A stretch of DNA of 64,000 bases from Micractinium sp. NFX-FRZ (Eukaryota > Chlorophyta > Trebouxiophyceae > Chlorellales > Chlorellaceae), in the NCBI GenBank assembly GCA_029339195.1, contig JAPTJF010000102.1, forward strand, positions 90,423 through 154,422, read 5' to 3'. This document shows positions 34,996 through 47,900 of the stretch, one piece after another. Under the pieces are notes generated by a model. The model had not been told where the DNA came from, did not search any database, and saw only the letters and a list, made by a program, of their open reading frames with translations. Each line of letters starts with the position of its first letter. Position 1 is the stretch's first letter. The translations under genes were made by a program, and so were the position numbers.

Positions 34996-35977
34996 AGGCC
35001 GGCGGCAGCTGCGGCTGGGAATGTGTTAGGGCGGCTGCGGGCAAGGCCCGCTCCACTCCCTGCCATAACCGGCCACCCAGCGCTCCTCTTGCGTGCACAG
35101 TGAACTGGCCTGCACTCGAACAGTCGGTTGGGGCAGCATATTTCGCGAGCCAAGTGTAAAGTGCGGGATTCGAGAGCCGAGGAGTCTGGGCAGTGGGGTG
35201 GGCAGTGGGGTGGGCGAGGTCCAGGACAGGCTGTGTGCGTACGGGACACTGCGGCCGCGCAGGGGCGTGGCCAGGTCAGCACATGTCTGCTCTCACGTCA
35301 CCTGTCGAGCTGCATGCGCTGATCAACAAAAGGCTGTCTTGGCAATCAAATTACTGCAAGGCCTGTAGACAGGCGGGCAGGTCCTGGAAGGGGCGCCGCT
35401 CGCTTGCCTCATGGTTGCTAGGCGGCCACCGCCACCGGACGACGGCTCCCTCAGGCATGGTGCTGAGCTGCTGCAGCTGCTCCCTGATGAGGCAGGGCTC
35501 CACAGGCAGAGGGTTTGAAGGGTGCAGGGCAGATTTGGCATTGCAGAGGGTGGGCTGGGCACCCAGCAGGAGCGCACCAGGGAGATGCATGCATCGTGAT
35601 CAGAGATCCCGCCGATTGGCGGCGGCAGCGCTACTTGCCGTAGCTCCTCAGGCGCAGCCTTGCATGCTCCACCCAGGGCAGCAACATGGTGCGAGGTTAC
35701 ACAAGTGTGGTTCTGATCAGACACTGACTGAACGGGGGCCGTGAGGGAACAGTCTTTTTAGCCCTAACCTGCTGCACGCGCTGTGCTGTCCTGTAGCTGA
35801 CCCAGGCGGGCCACGGCATGCCGTATGCGCGGTGCGCACCCGGACCCGGCCCGAATCGCTCCACACTACTTTTTGCAGCTTATACATCAGTATCACCGCA
35901 GGAATCGAAGCTTGCGAAGAGCTGCTGCTCACTACTCAGAGTTGTGTGTTTGGCGCCCTGTTCAAGGTGTTCACAGC
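34996..35977. other. Intergenic region GPC1 / cysteine-rich secreted protein
   Basis: About 980 bp without a recognised gene: the GPC1 3' UTR and the promoter of the next plus-strand gene. The block from 35840 to 35960 is less GC-rich and may be the promoter. A CAGTGGGGTGGG pair lies at 35190-35215. Confidence 0.5.
35155..35159 (+). terminator. Candidate TGTAA polyadenylation motif of GPC1
   Basis: TGTAA lies 160 bp behind the GPC1 stop, a typical distance for algal 3' UTRs. Confidence 0.45.
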
Positions 35978-38900
35978 ATGTGGCGCTCCACAGCGCTGAT
36001 GCTGACTGCGGCCGTGCTTCTCAGCGGCACGGCGGCTTCGCGGTGAGTCCAGGGCAGCGTCCGTTCGCCAGCTTCTTGCGCATGACCCCCGCTGGCCTCT
36101 CCGCAACCCGCCCGAAACTCGATTCCTCACCTCCCTGTGCCCCTGTGAGCAGTCCTGAGACCCGAGATGTGCAAGCGTCAGGTGGGCAGGGGACACTTCA
36201 GCAATACTTTTTTGGCGGCGGCGCCGGCGGCGGCGGCGTGCGGCAGGCGACCACCTCCCCTTCTCCTGCCCCGCACCTGCCGTGCCCAACCCCACGCCGC
36301 CTGCCCACTTGCACAAGCATATCTGCATGTAGGAAGGATGGGCGAAGAGTTTCGACAGCTCCTTATTCCAGCGCGTGCTCCACTGTGTCCCCCCCCCCCG
36401 CCCTGCAGATGACACGTCATCGGCTGTCGAGGTCGGCTGGTTTGGCCGCCACCTGCTGCAGTCCTGCGCCAGGCTGCCCGCCAACTCCGGCGCTGCCGGC
36501 AACTGCTGCGTCAGGGGAGTCAACCCCTCCTGCGCATGCCCCAACGGTGAGTGGGCGCTGGGCGCACGGGGGCAGGGGTGGGGTGGGGTGTGGGCGGGGC
36601 GGGCCGGGCAGCCGTCACAACACTCAGCTCGTAGCGGCAGCGTGCAGCGGCGACCCCATGCCACAGCGGTGTCAAATGGTCGTTTGGCGGGCGTGGGGGC
36701 ACTGCTAGCAAGTGCTGGCGTGCCGTGCCGCGTGCAGCCAGGCTCTGTCCCTCTGGCCGCATTGCCCCCTCCTGGTGCCCTGACAGCCTTGCCCTGCATA
36801 TTGATCGCATGTTGCAGGTGCCCCCCTGAACGACGCCTCCGGCAAGAACTGGTGAGCATAGCGGGGAAGGGGCACTGATGGAGACCCTGCCGCTCTGCCA
36901 TGCCTGCGGCTGCACCCATGCGCCCCCCCGCGGTGCCGCCCTGCGCCCCACCCCTGTGCTTCCTCCCCCCCTTGTTGGCCCCACCACTCCACACCTTTTG
37001 CGTGCACCCTAACCCGCCCCCACCACCTTGCCTCCCCTCCCCCCTGCTCAGCGGTGTTTGCAACAACAACTGCCACAGCTCTCAGACGTGCGCCTCCCTG
37101 AAGGTCGGCGCCGCAACCGTGCGGCGGTGCGACTGCAAGGCTGGTGAGCGAGCCAGCCACATCCTCACGCCTCAAACTGCACTGCGCCATCACACCTCCC
37201 GCATTGAAAATTTCCTGGGAGCTTGCCCCGCTGCCGCCCCTGCCCACCACCTATCTGCACCAAAGCAGGCTGGCCCGCTGCATCGCCCTGCCTCCTGCTT
37301 GCACACGGGACCGCTCGGCAGCGCCGCCCCACAGTGCCCCGGCCCCACTGCTCTTCCCGCCCGCCAGCAACCGTACCACACCAGGAGGCTCAGTCACGGC
37401 CGGCTTATCGTCCTGCCCTGCAAGCTGCCGCAATCCACTGAATGCCCGCCCCGCCCGCTGCACTGCCCCTGCCGCTGCCTCTGCCTCTGCCTGGCCCGCA
37501 GTGACTGGCAAGAGGCCCGCCGACTGCGACCGCCTCCTCTCAAACGGCTGTGAGGCCGACCTCCTCACCGATGAGCTCAACTGGTGGGCCTTGCTTGCAT
37601 ACTTATGTGAAACACTACTTGGCGGTGTAGCATTACGGCCTGCCAGCGTGGGTCTGCTTCGCATGCTGAGGTCAGACCATGCGCGCCCCGCCCCGCCGTC
37701 CCCACCCAACTCCCCGGCTGTGCAGCGGCTTTTGTGGGGTCACATGCTCCGCAACCCAGGAGTGCCGCGCCGGAGAGTGCGCCTGCAAGGTCGGAGGTGA
37801 GCGCTGCACCTGGCAGCGGTGCGCTGGGGAGAGCGGGCGGCACCAGGGCACGCTCCATTCCCAGGGGTCTGCCCACGCGCCTGCCGCCCTTCCTGCCCAC
37901 AGCGCCGCGTGGCTGCATGCAGTGCCGCGCGCTGACAGCCCTGCCTTGGCCAGGAGCTGTGTGTGTGCTCGCGCAGCTCGGTTGCGTGGGGGGGACGGCG
38001 CTGGTGAAGAGGCGGGGATGTGTCCTGGCTGCCTTCACACCCCAGGTGTCCCTGCCCCGCAATCCAACCAACCCTCCCACACACCCCCGCCCACATGCGT
38101 GCAGGTGCCACTGACCTCACATCAGACCCCCAGAACTGCGGGGTGAGGCCAGGGCCAAGCAGCGGTCGCGGTGCTGTGGGGCACATGGCATGCATGGGTC
38201 AATTGCTAAGCTGAGCCAGGGCCTGCCGCGGAGGACGTGTGTTGTGTGCTGCTGCTGCCAGTGCTGGGTGGCGCATCTTCAGGAACCTGGCTGTGGCGTG
38301 CCTGCAGCTCGTGGCTGCGCGCCGCCGCCACACGCCATGCCAACTGGCCACCGCCTGGCACTGTTGCAACCCTCCTTGCTCCTCCAATGCTGCCCTGCTG
38401 CGGTGCAGGCGTGCGGGAGGAAGTGCACCAACGGCCAGGCCTGCGTGTCGGGGGTGTGCCAGTGCGCCGATGGTAGGCGGCACGTGCCGGGCCGGGAGGG
38501 GCTGTGGTCACCGGCAGAGGCTGTGGGTTGGGAGTTGGGGAACCAACACTGGGGGGGGCACCGATCTGCCGGCGCTCTTGCTGCCCAGCATGCCCAGCAT
38601 AGCGGAGCGCAGCAGAACACACAGCATGCACACAGGTAGGCAGCAAGGGAAGGGTGTAGGGCCCACCTGCGCGTGCTTCCGCGCCTCCCTACCCCACCCC
38701 ACCCCACCCCCACACCTGCCCTGCAGGCGTGGCTTTGAACGCACAGAACTCGGCCCGCGTGGTGACAAACTGGTGAGTCCAGTGGGCCGCTGGGGGCGGG
38801 GCGTGACGTCTTGGCAAGCTGGCAGGGCAGCGACAACTCAGCCAGTGCCCGCATCGCACAATCCCTGTTTCTTTGCTGCTGCATACTTCATCGCAACACG

Positions 38901-41900
38901 CTCTCCCCCCGCCCAGTCCCATGAGACCGCTGCTGGCTCCCTGCTGACTCTCTATGTGATTTACTGAGTGATTGAGTGACTGAGCAGGCAGGCAGGCAGG
39001 CAGGCAGGCATACAACAAGCCTCCTGAGCCCTTGGCGCGCTGACACCTTTTGGGTCCAACCCGATCATGCCCCTGCCCGCTGCTGCCCTGCTGCAGTGGC
39101 ACCTGCGGCAACACCTGCAGGGCCAACCAGGACTGCGTAACTTTGGCCGGCGTGAGGCAGTGCGCCTGCAAGGACGGTACGCGCGTGCCATGGCAGTGCC
39201 AGGCCTGACTGCACCCGCTCATCGACGTTTCGCGCGCAGGAGCCTGGCGGCCTGCCGCCGTGGTGTGGAAGCGCATGTGTGCGCTCAGACAGGAACTAGA
39301 CATGAGCTAGACATGAGCTAGACATGAAGCATGGGCGGTGCCGCCCCTAAAACACACACACACTCACCTTGTAGGCTCTGCGGCTGCCCACACACCTCTG
39401 GCTGTGCTGCGCTTCCCCTGAACCGGCTGCAGGCTGGGGCGACAGGGACGGCAACATGGCCAATGGGTGCGAGGCAAGCACTGCCACAGCCACCAGCTGC
39501 GGCCTTGCGGGCGATCGCTGCACTGGCGGGATGCAGTGCATCAACGAGCAGTGCGCCTGCCCCAACACAAGTGGGTCCCTGCGTGCTGGCTGCTGCTGCT
39601 GCTGCCGCTGCCGCTGCTGCTACTGCTGCCCGCTGCCACGCTGCTGCTGCCGGTGGCGCTGCTGTGGCCGCTGCTGCCGCTGTGCCAGTTGCAGCGCCCG
39701 AGCCTGGATCAACCTGGATCCAACATTCCCATCTGGCACAGCTTGCCAGCGTGCGCGTGCACATGAGGCTGCTTGCAATCTGAGCTGAACCCAGCACAGC
39801 AGGTCCCTGCTCACCATGTTTTCATGGCTGCCCTTGCGCCCCATATCCCCGGGTGATGCAGGCCCCCTGGTAACTGCCTGGAGCGATAACAATTGTGGCC
39901 AGGTAGGCACAGGGCGGCCTGCGCTCAATTGCCATGTGTGCCTGTGCAAACAATGCGGCACACAGTGCTGTCGTAGCGCACGACTGGCCCGCACCCGCAG
40001 TCATCCCCGCCCCCCGGGCCCCCCGGGCCCCCCACCACCACCACCACACACATAAAGCACACAGCCCTTTTGCCGCCCCTGTGCTGCAGTGTGGCCGGAA
40101 GTGCCTGGGAGGCCAGAAGTGCGACGCAGCAGGAGTGTGCCGGTGCTCAAACGCCAAGGACGGTGAGCCCTGCCGCAAGGCATTGCTGCCTTTCTGCTGC
40201 GCATGTGCCTGCACCGCAGCTGTGACAGCAGCAGCAGGGGCGATTCAGCGTGCGTCTGTATAGAAGGTGCACAGTGCGTGTGTGGCGAGCACACAGTTTC
40301 ACCCAGAACTGGCCTCTCCAGCAGTACTGATCCCGTACCTGCCCATTCCTGCAGGCGAGGTGAATGGAGTCACTGACCTCACAACCGAAGCCAAGTAAGT
40401 GCCCTGCCCTGCCCTGCCTGCACCCCCCTGCACCCCGCCTCAACCCCCACTCCACGGCTGCTGCACTGCTACCCGAGCGCTCCCTGGAGTCCTGTTTGCG
40501 CCACCCTGGCATGCCTGCACCTCTTCCATACTGCCGCTATAGTTGTTTTGCATAGGGGTTGATGCACGGCCACCTCCTCTCCCCTAAGCAGCATCGGCTG
40601 GGGGCCTCGAGGATTGTAGTACATGCTAGCAGGCCACCCCGCCCCTTCTGATTGATGACTGGTCCGCCACCCGCCCCATGCCTCCCTACCATGCGCACGT
40701 TGCCCCTGCAGCTGCGGCGCTTGTGGCGTGTCTTGCGAGCGTAACACCCAGTGTCTCGCCAACCCCACTACCGGAGTGTTCAGCTGCCAATGCCCCGCAG
40801 GTAAGCAGCTGCCGGGGCATGTGCATGTGGGCCTTTTATCTGCGCTTGGCTGTGTGCACCTGCTTTGTTTGCGCTCTGTGCGGTACATGCTGGATACTGG
40901 CGGGACAGTTCCGCAAGGAGCGGCCGTGTTTGCATTACACCCGCCCGCTGGTCGCACTGCAAGCACGTGCCGTGAGGCCCTGACCCTGCCTGCTCATCTG
41001 GCCTGCCTGCCCACCCTCAACTGTCGCCCTGCAGTGTCCGCCACCACCAGCGCCTATGTCCCTCGGAACTGGGGTTTGGATGCTGACTGCGGGTGAGCCG
41101 GGTTGCGCACGGGGCCGGGTGGGCTCGCATTCGCGGGCATGATGCCCAACGCATACGCTGATATGATGAATGTCAAGAAGCTTTTTTATGAGTTTTGGTG
41201 GAACATTGTTACCCAAATCCATTCGTTGTTTCACGTTGATGCTTGGCGCTGTTGCTGCCTTGCTGCCATCAGCATTGACAGCATGTGCGGGCGCCTTTGT
41301 ACACCGGTCCTCCAACGCCCGCTGCTCTCACTGCCTTACCTTCACCAAAGTGTGCCCCTTACACCAGAGGTTTCGTCCCGACCCCACCGCACGCGCAGGG
41401 AGTGTGGCAACAACTGCACAAAGTTTGCCAGCATGCGCTGCGTGACCACAGGGGCCGTGACAGACTGTGCCTGCCGGCCCGGTGAGCCTGCGCTCCCGCA
41501 GAGCGCTACACAGCCCGACTGAACCGACGTGCCCTGCCTGCCTGCCTGCCTACCCTACCCTACCCTGCCCTGCCCTGCCCCTGCCTGCCTGCCTGCTTGC
41601 CTGCCTGCCGTGGCAAGCATGCCCTGCCCGTCCTGCCCTCCCCTGCCTGCCTGCCCTGCCCTGCCTGCCTGCCGTTGCAAGCATGCCCTGTTCCAGAGCA
41701 TTGGAAGCTTCACTGCCAGGCTGTGCCAGTTGGCGTGGCGGCTCACCAGCTCTCAACGCCCACACGCCCTTCTTGTGCAGGCTTTGCCAGCTGTGACGTC
41801 AGGGAGGGATGCGAGGTCAACATCAACACCAGCAACGACAACTGGTGGGTTGCGTGACCTGTGTGTGCTTGACCTGTGTGTGTCGGTGGCGTTGGGGTGC

Positions 41901-44900
41901 ACACCACTCATCAGGAGCGCTCAAAGCGCGGTGGCCTTGTGGCTTTGGAGCCCATGTGTGGATCCCGCCCGGGCTGAGGCGGGCCGCCATGGTAGCGAAG
42001 CTTTATGGGGCAGGGCACTGCTGTCCTGGACCGGTTGCTCGCCGGGCGTGCCGAGGTTAAGCGAGGGGGAAGCTGAAGGGGGGGGGGGGCGAGAGGCAAG
42101 GGTCAAGGAGCCCTGGCGGCCGTACCGGCAGGCGGCGCGGTGCGGCCGCGGTGCCAGCGTGGGGCGACAGTGCACCCTGGGTAGTGTGCAGGAGCGCCTT
42201 GGCGCACGTTGGCTTGCGCTGCTGGCTGGTCGGTGCCCCCCTGGGTTTTCCCCCGCCGCCCCCGGCCCCACCCACCAGCATCCACCGCCCCCCGCTTCCC
42301 GCAGTGGCAAGTGCGGGGAGAGCTGCGACAAAGCGACGACTGGCATGGAGTGCGTCCTCGGGGAGTGCCAGTGCAGAGGAGAGCTGGATGCAGGTGCGGC
42401 CGTGAGCTTTGGCGGGCTGCGTGGGGTGCCTGTCTTGGAGGGACGACGTGTGTGAGTGGCCGGCGGCTGCAGTGCCTGCCTGTGTTTGTGGGCGGCAGAG
42501 CCGCGCCGGGGCGCCACACCCGTGCTTGCAGGGCGAGGTGGGGGCGGCTGTGCCGGTGTGGTGCCAACAGCGTACACTGCTTTGACTTTTCAGAGCGCCC
42601 CCTGGACGGGCGGCATGCGCACGTGCCCAGCAGCATTGCAGCTGCTGCAAGCCCCGCCGGAGCGCTCTTGCCGCGGAGCGCACACGCTGCAGGCCTGTGC
42701 TCTGCCTTCCCCACAGGAAGCTGCCCGTCCCACCACCATCACCACCAACTGCCGTGGCCCCCCTGCCCCCGCCCCCTGCCCTTGTTGCTGCTTCTTTCCT
42801 GCAGACTTCAACCCGGTGACCAACGTGACCACGGACCTTCACTGGTGGGTCCTGCCAGGCTGCCTGCCTGGCTGAGCTGGGTCACAGTCATCTTCCGGGC
42901 TTGTTTGGCGGCAGCTGGAGCTTGCGTTGTCTCAGTGCCATCCCCCCAGGGAGAAGGTGCCCCGGAAATGGCTCCTGCTAGCGTGGTTGTGGGCGGGGCA
43001 GATTGCCATACGTTGATCCACCAGTCTGGCGTGGGCGGGCGCTGGTCTCATGGCATGCGTGTGGCATGGGCAGAGCCGTCCGTCCGTGCGCGGGTGGTCA
43101 TAGCATAGCGGGGCACCCACCTACGTACAGAGGCACGTCGCTTCCCCCCGTGCGGGCCTCGAAACGTTACTCGGAAGCAGGGCGATGAAGCTGCCAGCCA
43201 CCGTGCAGTGAGAGCTGCCAGCCACCGTGCAGCTCACTGCGCCGGCTGGGCAGGTCACCATTGGATGGTTGGACAGGCTTGCTTGAGCTGGCTGGACCGC
43301 CCGCCTGCCTCCAATACCCTCCAACACACTGCAATGCACTCCAATGCAGTGAGACTCGTCTGCTCGTCACCCGTTGCCTGGGCCCAGTCCCCCTTCCTTC
43401 CGACTGAGCACCGCATCTGTGTCCCCCGTGCCTGCCTGCCCGCCTGCCTGCAGCGGGCGCTGCGGCAACTCGTGCGACACGGAGATGACGCGGCAGACGT
43501 GCAACGAAGGGGTGTGCCGCTGCGAGGACGGTGCGCAACAGAGGTGGCAGCCGTGGGTGCCAGCCGGGATGGAGGGCGGCCGCGGCCGGGACCGGTGCAC
43601 ACCTCGCAGTGAGACCTTGAGCTCGCACGCACCAGAACACCAAACTAACAAAGTGGGGCTGCTGTGTGCTGTGCACTCCGGAGGCTCCGGCAGCGGGCGG
43701 CCCGGGCTGTGTGCTGGCCCAGCCCACAACCCCGCCTGCCCGCGGCGCAACCCGCTGCCCCACACTTTGCAACTGCCTCCCGCTGCCCCTGCAGGATCCG
43801 CTTGGCTGAACACCACCTCCAACTGGTGAGTGCTCCCTTACCCAGGCCCCATTCTGTGTACTTTGACCCGTGGCTTTTGTTCACGTCAAGGGGTTTACAA
43901 CCGAGGCAGTGTTCGTCACCCACGCAATCCAGCTGCATCAGCCGTGCTTGTTCCCTGCCCTGCCCTGTCCCATCTGTGTGTGTACCTTGACCAAGCAGCT
44001 GCAGCGGGCAGACCGCGTTGCTCGCTGGGGGGGATGAGAGGATGCATGCCCCAGCAGGGGTGCGTGCCGTCCAGCAGGGGAGACGAATGGGCACGTGCGC
44101 TCCTTGGGTGCACACCATCCCGCTCCGCATCCCCCAACCCCCTCCCTCCGGCATGATCCCCCTGCAGCGGCTCTTGTGGCAATGAATGCGCAGAAGGGCA
44201 GAATTGTGTGGACGGCGTGTGCGGCTGCGGGGTGGACGGTGAGTGGGGGAGGGGGAGGGGGCACCGCCGCGCATCGCCCGCATGCCTGCACCTCCGCAGC
44301 AAGTGTGTGTGGGCTTGAGGGCAGCGAGATGTGCATATGAGCAAGGCACCTACAGTAGGTAGGCAGGTGCCATCTCAGTACTGTGCTGCACTGCAAGCTG
44401 AGCTGCCTCACCCGTGCCCACATGCTGCGGCAGTGGGGCCCGTGTTCTGCAGTTGATTGTTTGCCAGGCCACCCCAAGAAGCAGCCGCCCCGTCTGACCC
44501 CCCCCACCCGCGTTGCATGGCCCCCTCACCTGCTAGCTCTGCAGCCGACGGCAACCCGCTGTCACTTGGCACCAACGAGCGGTGCACGGCGTGCGACGCG
44601 CCCTGTGGGAGGAACCAGGAGTGCAAGACGTATGGGGAGGGGAGCGGCATGTTCTCCTGCGAGTGCATGGAGGGATGGTGAGCCGAGCTGGCGGGGCGGG
44701 GCGGGGCGGGGCGGGGCGGGCGGGTGGGTGGGTGGGTGGAGGAGGGGACGGGAGGTGAGGTAGAGCTGGCGGTAAGCAGAGCTGGCGAAGCCGGGCACGG
44801 CCAGGCAGGGGTGGGGAGGGGTGCCCAGGGGTGACCGCCCAAACTCCCCACCCCCCATCCCACCCCCAGTCCCAAACCCCCCAGGCGGGGGGGTTTGCAT

Positions 44901-47900
44901 GGCTGCTTGCCGGGGGCCATGGCGATTGTGTCTCCACTTGCCACGATGCCTTCACTGAGTTCACGTTGGCTCTCCCCTCCCCCTGCGGCTGTCTGGCAGG
45001 GGTGACTGCGACCAGGACAACAATTGCGAGACGGCGCTCAACACCACCGCGGCGTGCGGCAAGTGCGCCCCCGACGGCACGTGCGCCACCGGGCAGACGT
45101 GCGAGCTCTTTAGTGACGGCCATGCCTGCACCTGCCCCTCCGCCGGTGAGCTGCCGCGTACTGTGCTCGCCGAGTGGCATGGGTACACCCCTTGTTGCGT
45201 TCCCATGAGGGTGCGGGCGGGGGACGGCAGCGCCCGCACCCGCCTCGCTGCCGGTGACATGCTGCCCAGTTTGCGGGGCACTCGCTCAGCCCCTGGTGCC
45301 CACACGACCACGCGTGCGGTTCGGGCACCTGTGCCTGCACCTGCCCCAAAACATGTTGACTTTCCACCTCACTACCTCGCATGCTACCCCCTCATCAACC
45401 CCACCGAGCGCAGTCCCTGGAGAGGCCGCTTTCCTGGGCTTTGACGACAACTGCGGCTCTTGCGGCCAGAAGTGCAGCAACGGCACCACGTGCACAGAAG
45501 CCGAATTCAATGAGGACGGCGTGCCCACGGGTAGGGTAGCAGGGCACTGAGGCTCCTGCAAAGGGTTGGTGGTCAAACTCTCAACTGTGGGACTGCGGAA
45601 CAGGGTGGCTTTGTGCGCGGCCAGCTGTGGGCCCGCCGGCCGCGAGGCGAGGGGCATGCACTGCCCTGAGAGGAGCGGCAGGGCAAAAGTTGTGAAAGCA
45701 GAGTATCACACAAGCTGGATGAAGGGAAGCCATCTGCTTGCTCGCCCTCCGACTCAAAACGGGCCCACAAATGGTTCTTGGTCCTGGTGGCACCAAGGGC
45801 CAGCTACACGGGGCACTGGCCTCCCCGGGGAGCAGGGGCAGGGTGTCTCTACGGCTTCCCCCCAGGGACCCGTCTGAGCCATCGGACTGCAGGCTTGGCT
45901 ATCCGTGCTTTGACCACAGGCATCGTGCACTGCCGGCCTGACCTGCACCCTTTGCAGGCCCTCCCGCCTGCAAGTGTGCGGCCATCCCTGACGCCACAGA
46001 GCCGCCCTACAACGCGCCTTACGTGCCCGACAGCTTCACCGTCTCCCCCAACTGTAAGCCTTTCTGCTGGGCTGGCACATGTGCTGCGCGTGCGTGTGTT
46101 CTTCGCCCGGCATTGCCGCTCAAGTGCACGTGCACGCTGCAAAACCCTTGTGCTGCCTGCTCCCCTGCCTGCCGGAACACACTCGGCCCCCCAGCTGTGC
46201 GGTGATGTCACGGCTTCCCACCCAGCCAACTGCCACCTCTGCCGCCCTGCTGCTCTGCAACCTGCTGCGAGCCCCTTGAATGTCCCCCCACCTTCCTGGC
46301 AGCTTCACCACCGCCCCTGCCCTCACCACCCCTGCCTGTGCCCCGCTGCAGGCGGCTCGTGCGGCGTGACGTGTGGCGCCAACCAGGAGTGTAAGCAGGT
46401 GGAGGAGCGGGACTCTGTAGCCAACACGACCTCCCTTGTCTACTCGTGCGTATGCCAACCAGGTGGGACACACTCTCTGCCTCCCTGTGTGGAATCCCCA
46501 CTGCCTCTCTCGGCTGAAGCGCTCGGTTGGCGGGCAGCGGACCTGCGAGAGCAGGTGCAAGCACGGGGCAGGCTGGCGTGGGGGAGGAGGAGGGCCAACG
46601 GCGATTGAGAGGAGGAGCCGTGTTTTTGAGAATCCCGCAGTTCCCTGGCCAACCAGGGGAGGCAAGCTTCCGTGGCCCATGCTTTGTTCACACCGCCGGA
46701 TTGCGACATGCTGGCCTTGTGCCGGCGCCAAAGCAGCCGCCGCAGCAGCAGCACTGGGCCTGCACTTCTTATGCTTCATCCTGCCGCCTCCCCCGCAGGC
46801 TTTTTGGATTGTGACATGGACCCCACCAATGGCTGTGAAACCGAGCTGGCCTCGCTGAACGGGGAGTCGGCGGTGGTGAATGACGTCACAGTTACCAAGG
46901 CTTGCGGTGCCTGCGAGGTGTTCTGCAACGGCACGGACCCTGTCACTGAGGCACGCACAAACACTGTGTGCCTGGACATCGCAAACCCCGCCGTCGGAGA
47001 GCCTGCCAAGCAGTGCGGCTGCCCCGATTCAAGTGAGTGCCTCCCCTCTACCAATGCTGTGCACCCCTGCCAGTCGTGCTGCTACGCTGTGCCGCCACAC
47101 TGTGCTGCTGCTGCCGTGCGGGGCTGCGGCTGCTGCTGCCATGCCACTCTGTGCTGTGCTGCTGTGGCACGATGACTGGCATATTGTGTGCTGTGCCGTG
47201 CCAACTCGTGTACAGCCTATGTTTGTTGTTGTTTTCTTTCTGCTCCAAATTGCCCTGCCTGCCCTCTCCTGCTGCAGTGTCCACCAGCCTCTTTACTGTC
47301 ACAGACTGGTGCGTAGGGGGTAGGGGATGGGGGGAGAGCAAGCAGACAGGGGTGTCATTGTGTATGTGGCTGCATCCAGGGCGGCAGCTGCAAGCCCCCG
47401 GAAGGCTGGGCGCCCGCTCATGCTCCTGCCGTAGCTCCCTGCCTGCATGCAAGCCCACCGCCCCCGGCCTCCCTCTCTGCTCGATCACAGCCAGCCACCG
47501 GTGCAAGCGTGGGTTATGCTGACTGCGGCGCACACCTCTGCGAGTTCACGTTGCACTGCCTGAGCACACCGGCTGCCCCCCTGCCGCGCCCCTTCTGCTT
47601 GTTTCGTCTATCTGCAGTGGCGTGTGTGGCAGGAGGTGCCTGGGCGGCTCGTTCTGCGACGACGGCACCTGCCGCTGTGTCAACCCCGCCAACGGTAAGT
47701 CAGTTTTGACCATGCAAATGGACTGGTACAATGCAACGAAAAAGCATCACAACTGTTGTGCCAGACAGTGCCCACACTGGTAGACGGCTCCTGCTATGTA
47801 ACTGGCAGAAAAGATGTTTTCTTTCTTCTGAGACCGCTGAGCCATCCAGTGCTGCTCATCCTGCAGCCGGGATTTCCTGTGACGCCCCGGCAGCTGCAGC

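Noticed and set aside
35936..37069. Minus-strand open frame of 377 codons
   Set aside because: It overlaps four plus-strand exons of the cysteine-rich gene, including the signal peptide, and shows no family motif.
41529..42455. Plus-strand frame of 308 codons with many Cys and Pro
   Set aside because: It comes from the CCTGC low-complexity tract and adjacent introns of the cysteine-rich gene; only 41781-41844 and 42305-42393 are coding, partly in another frame.
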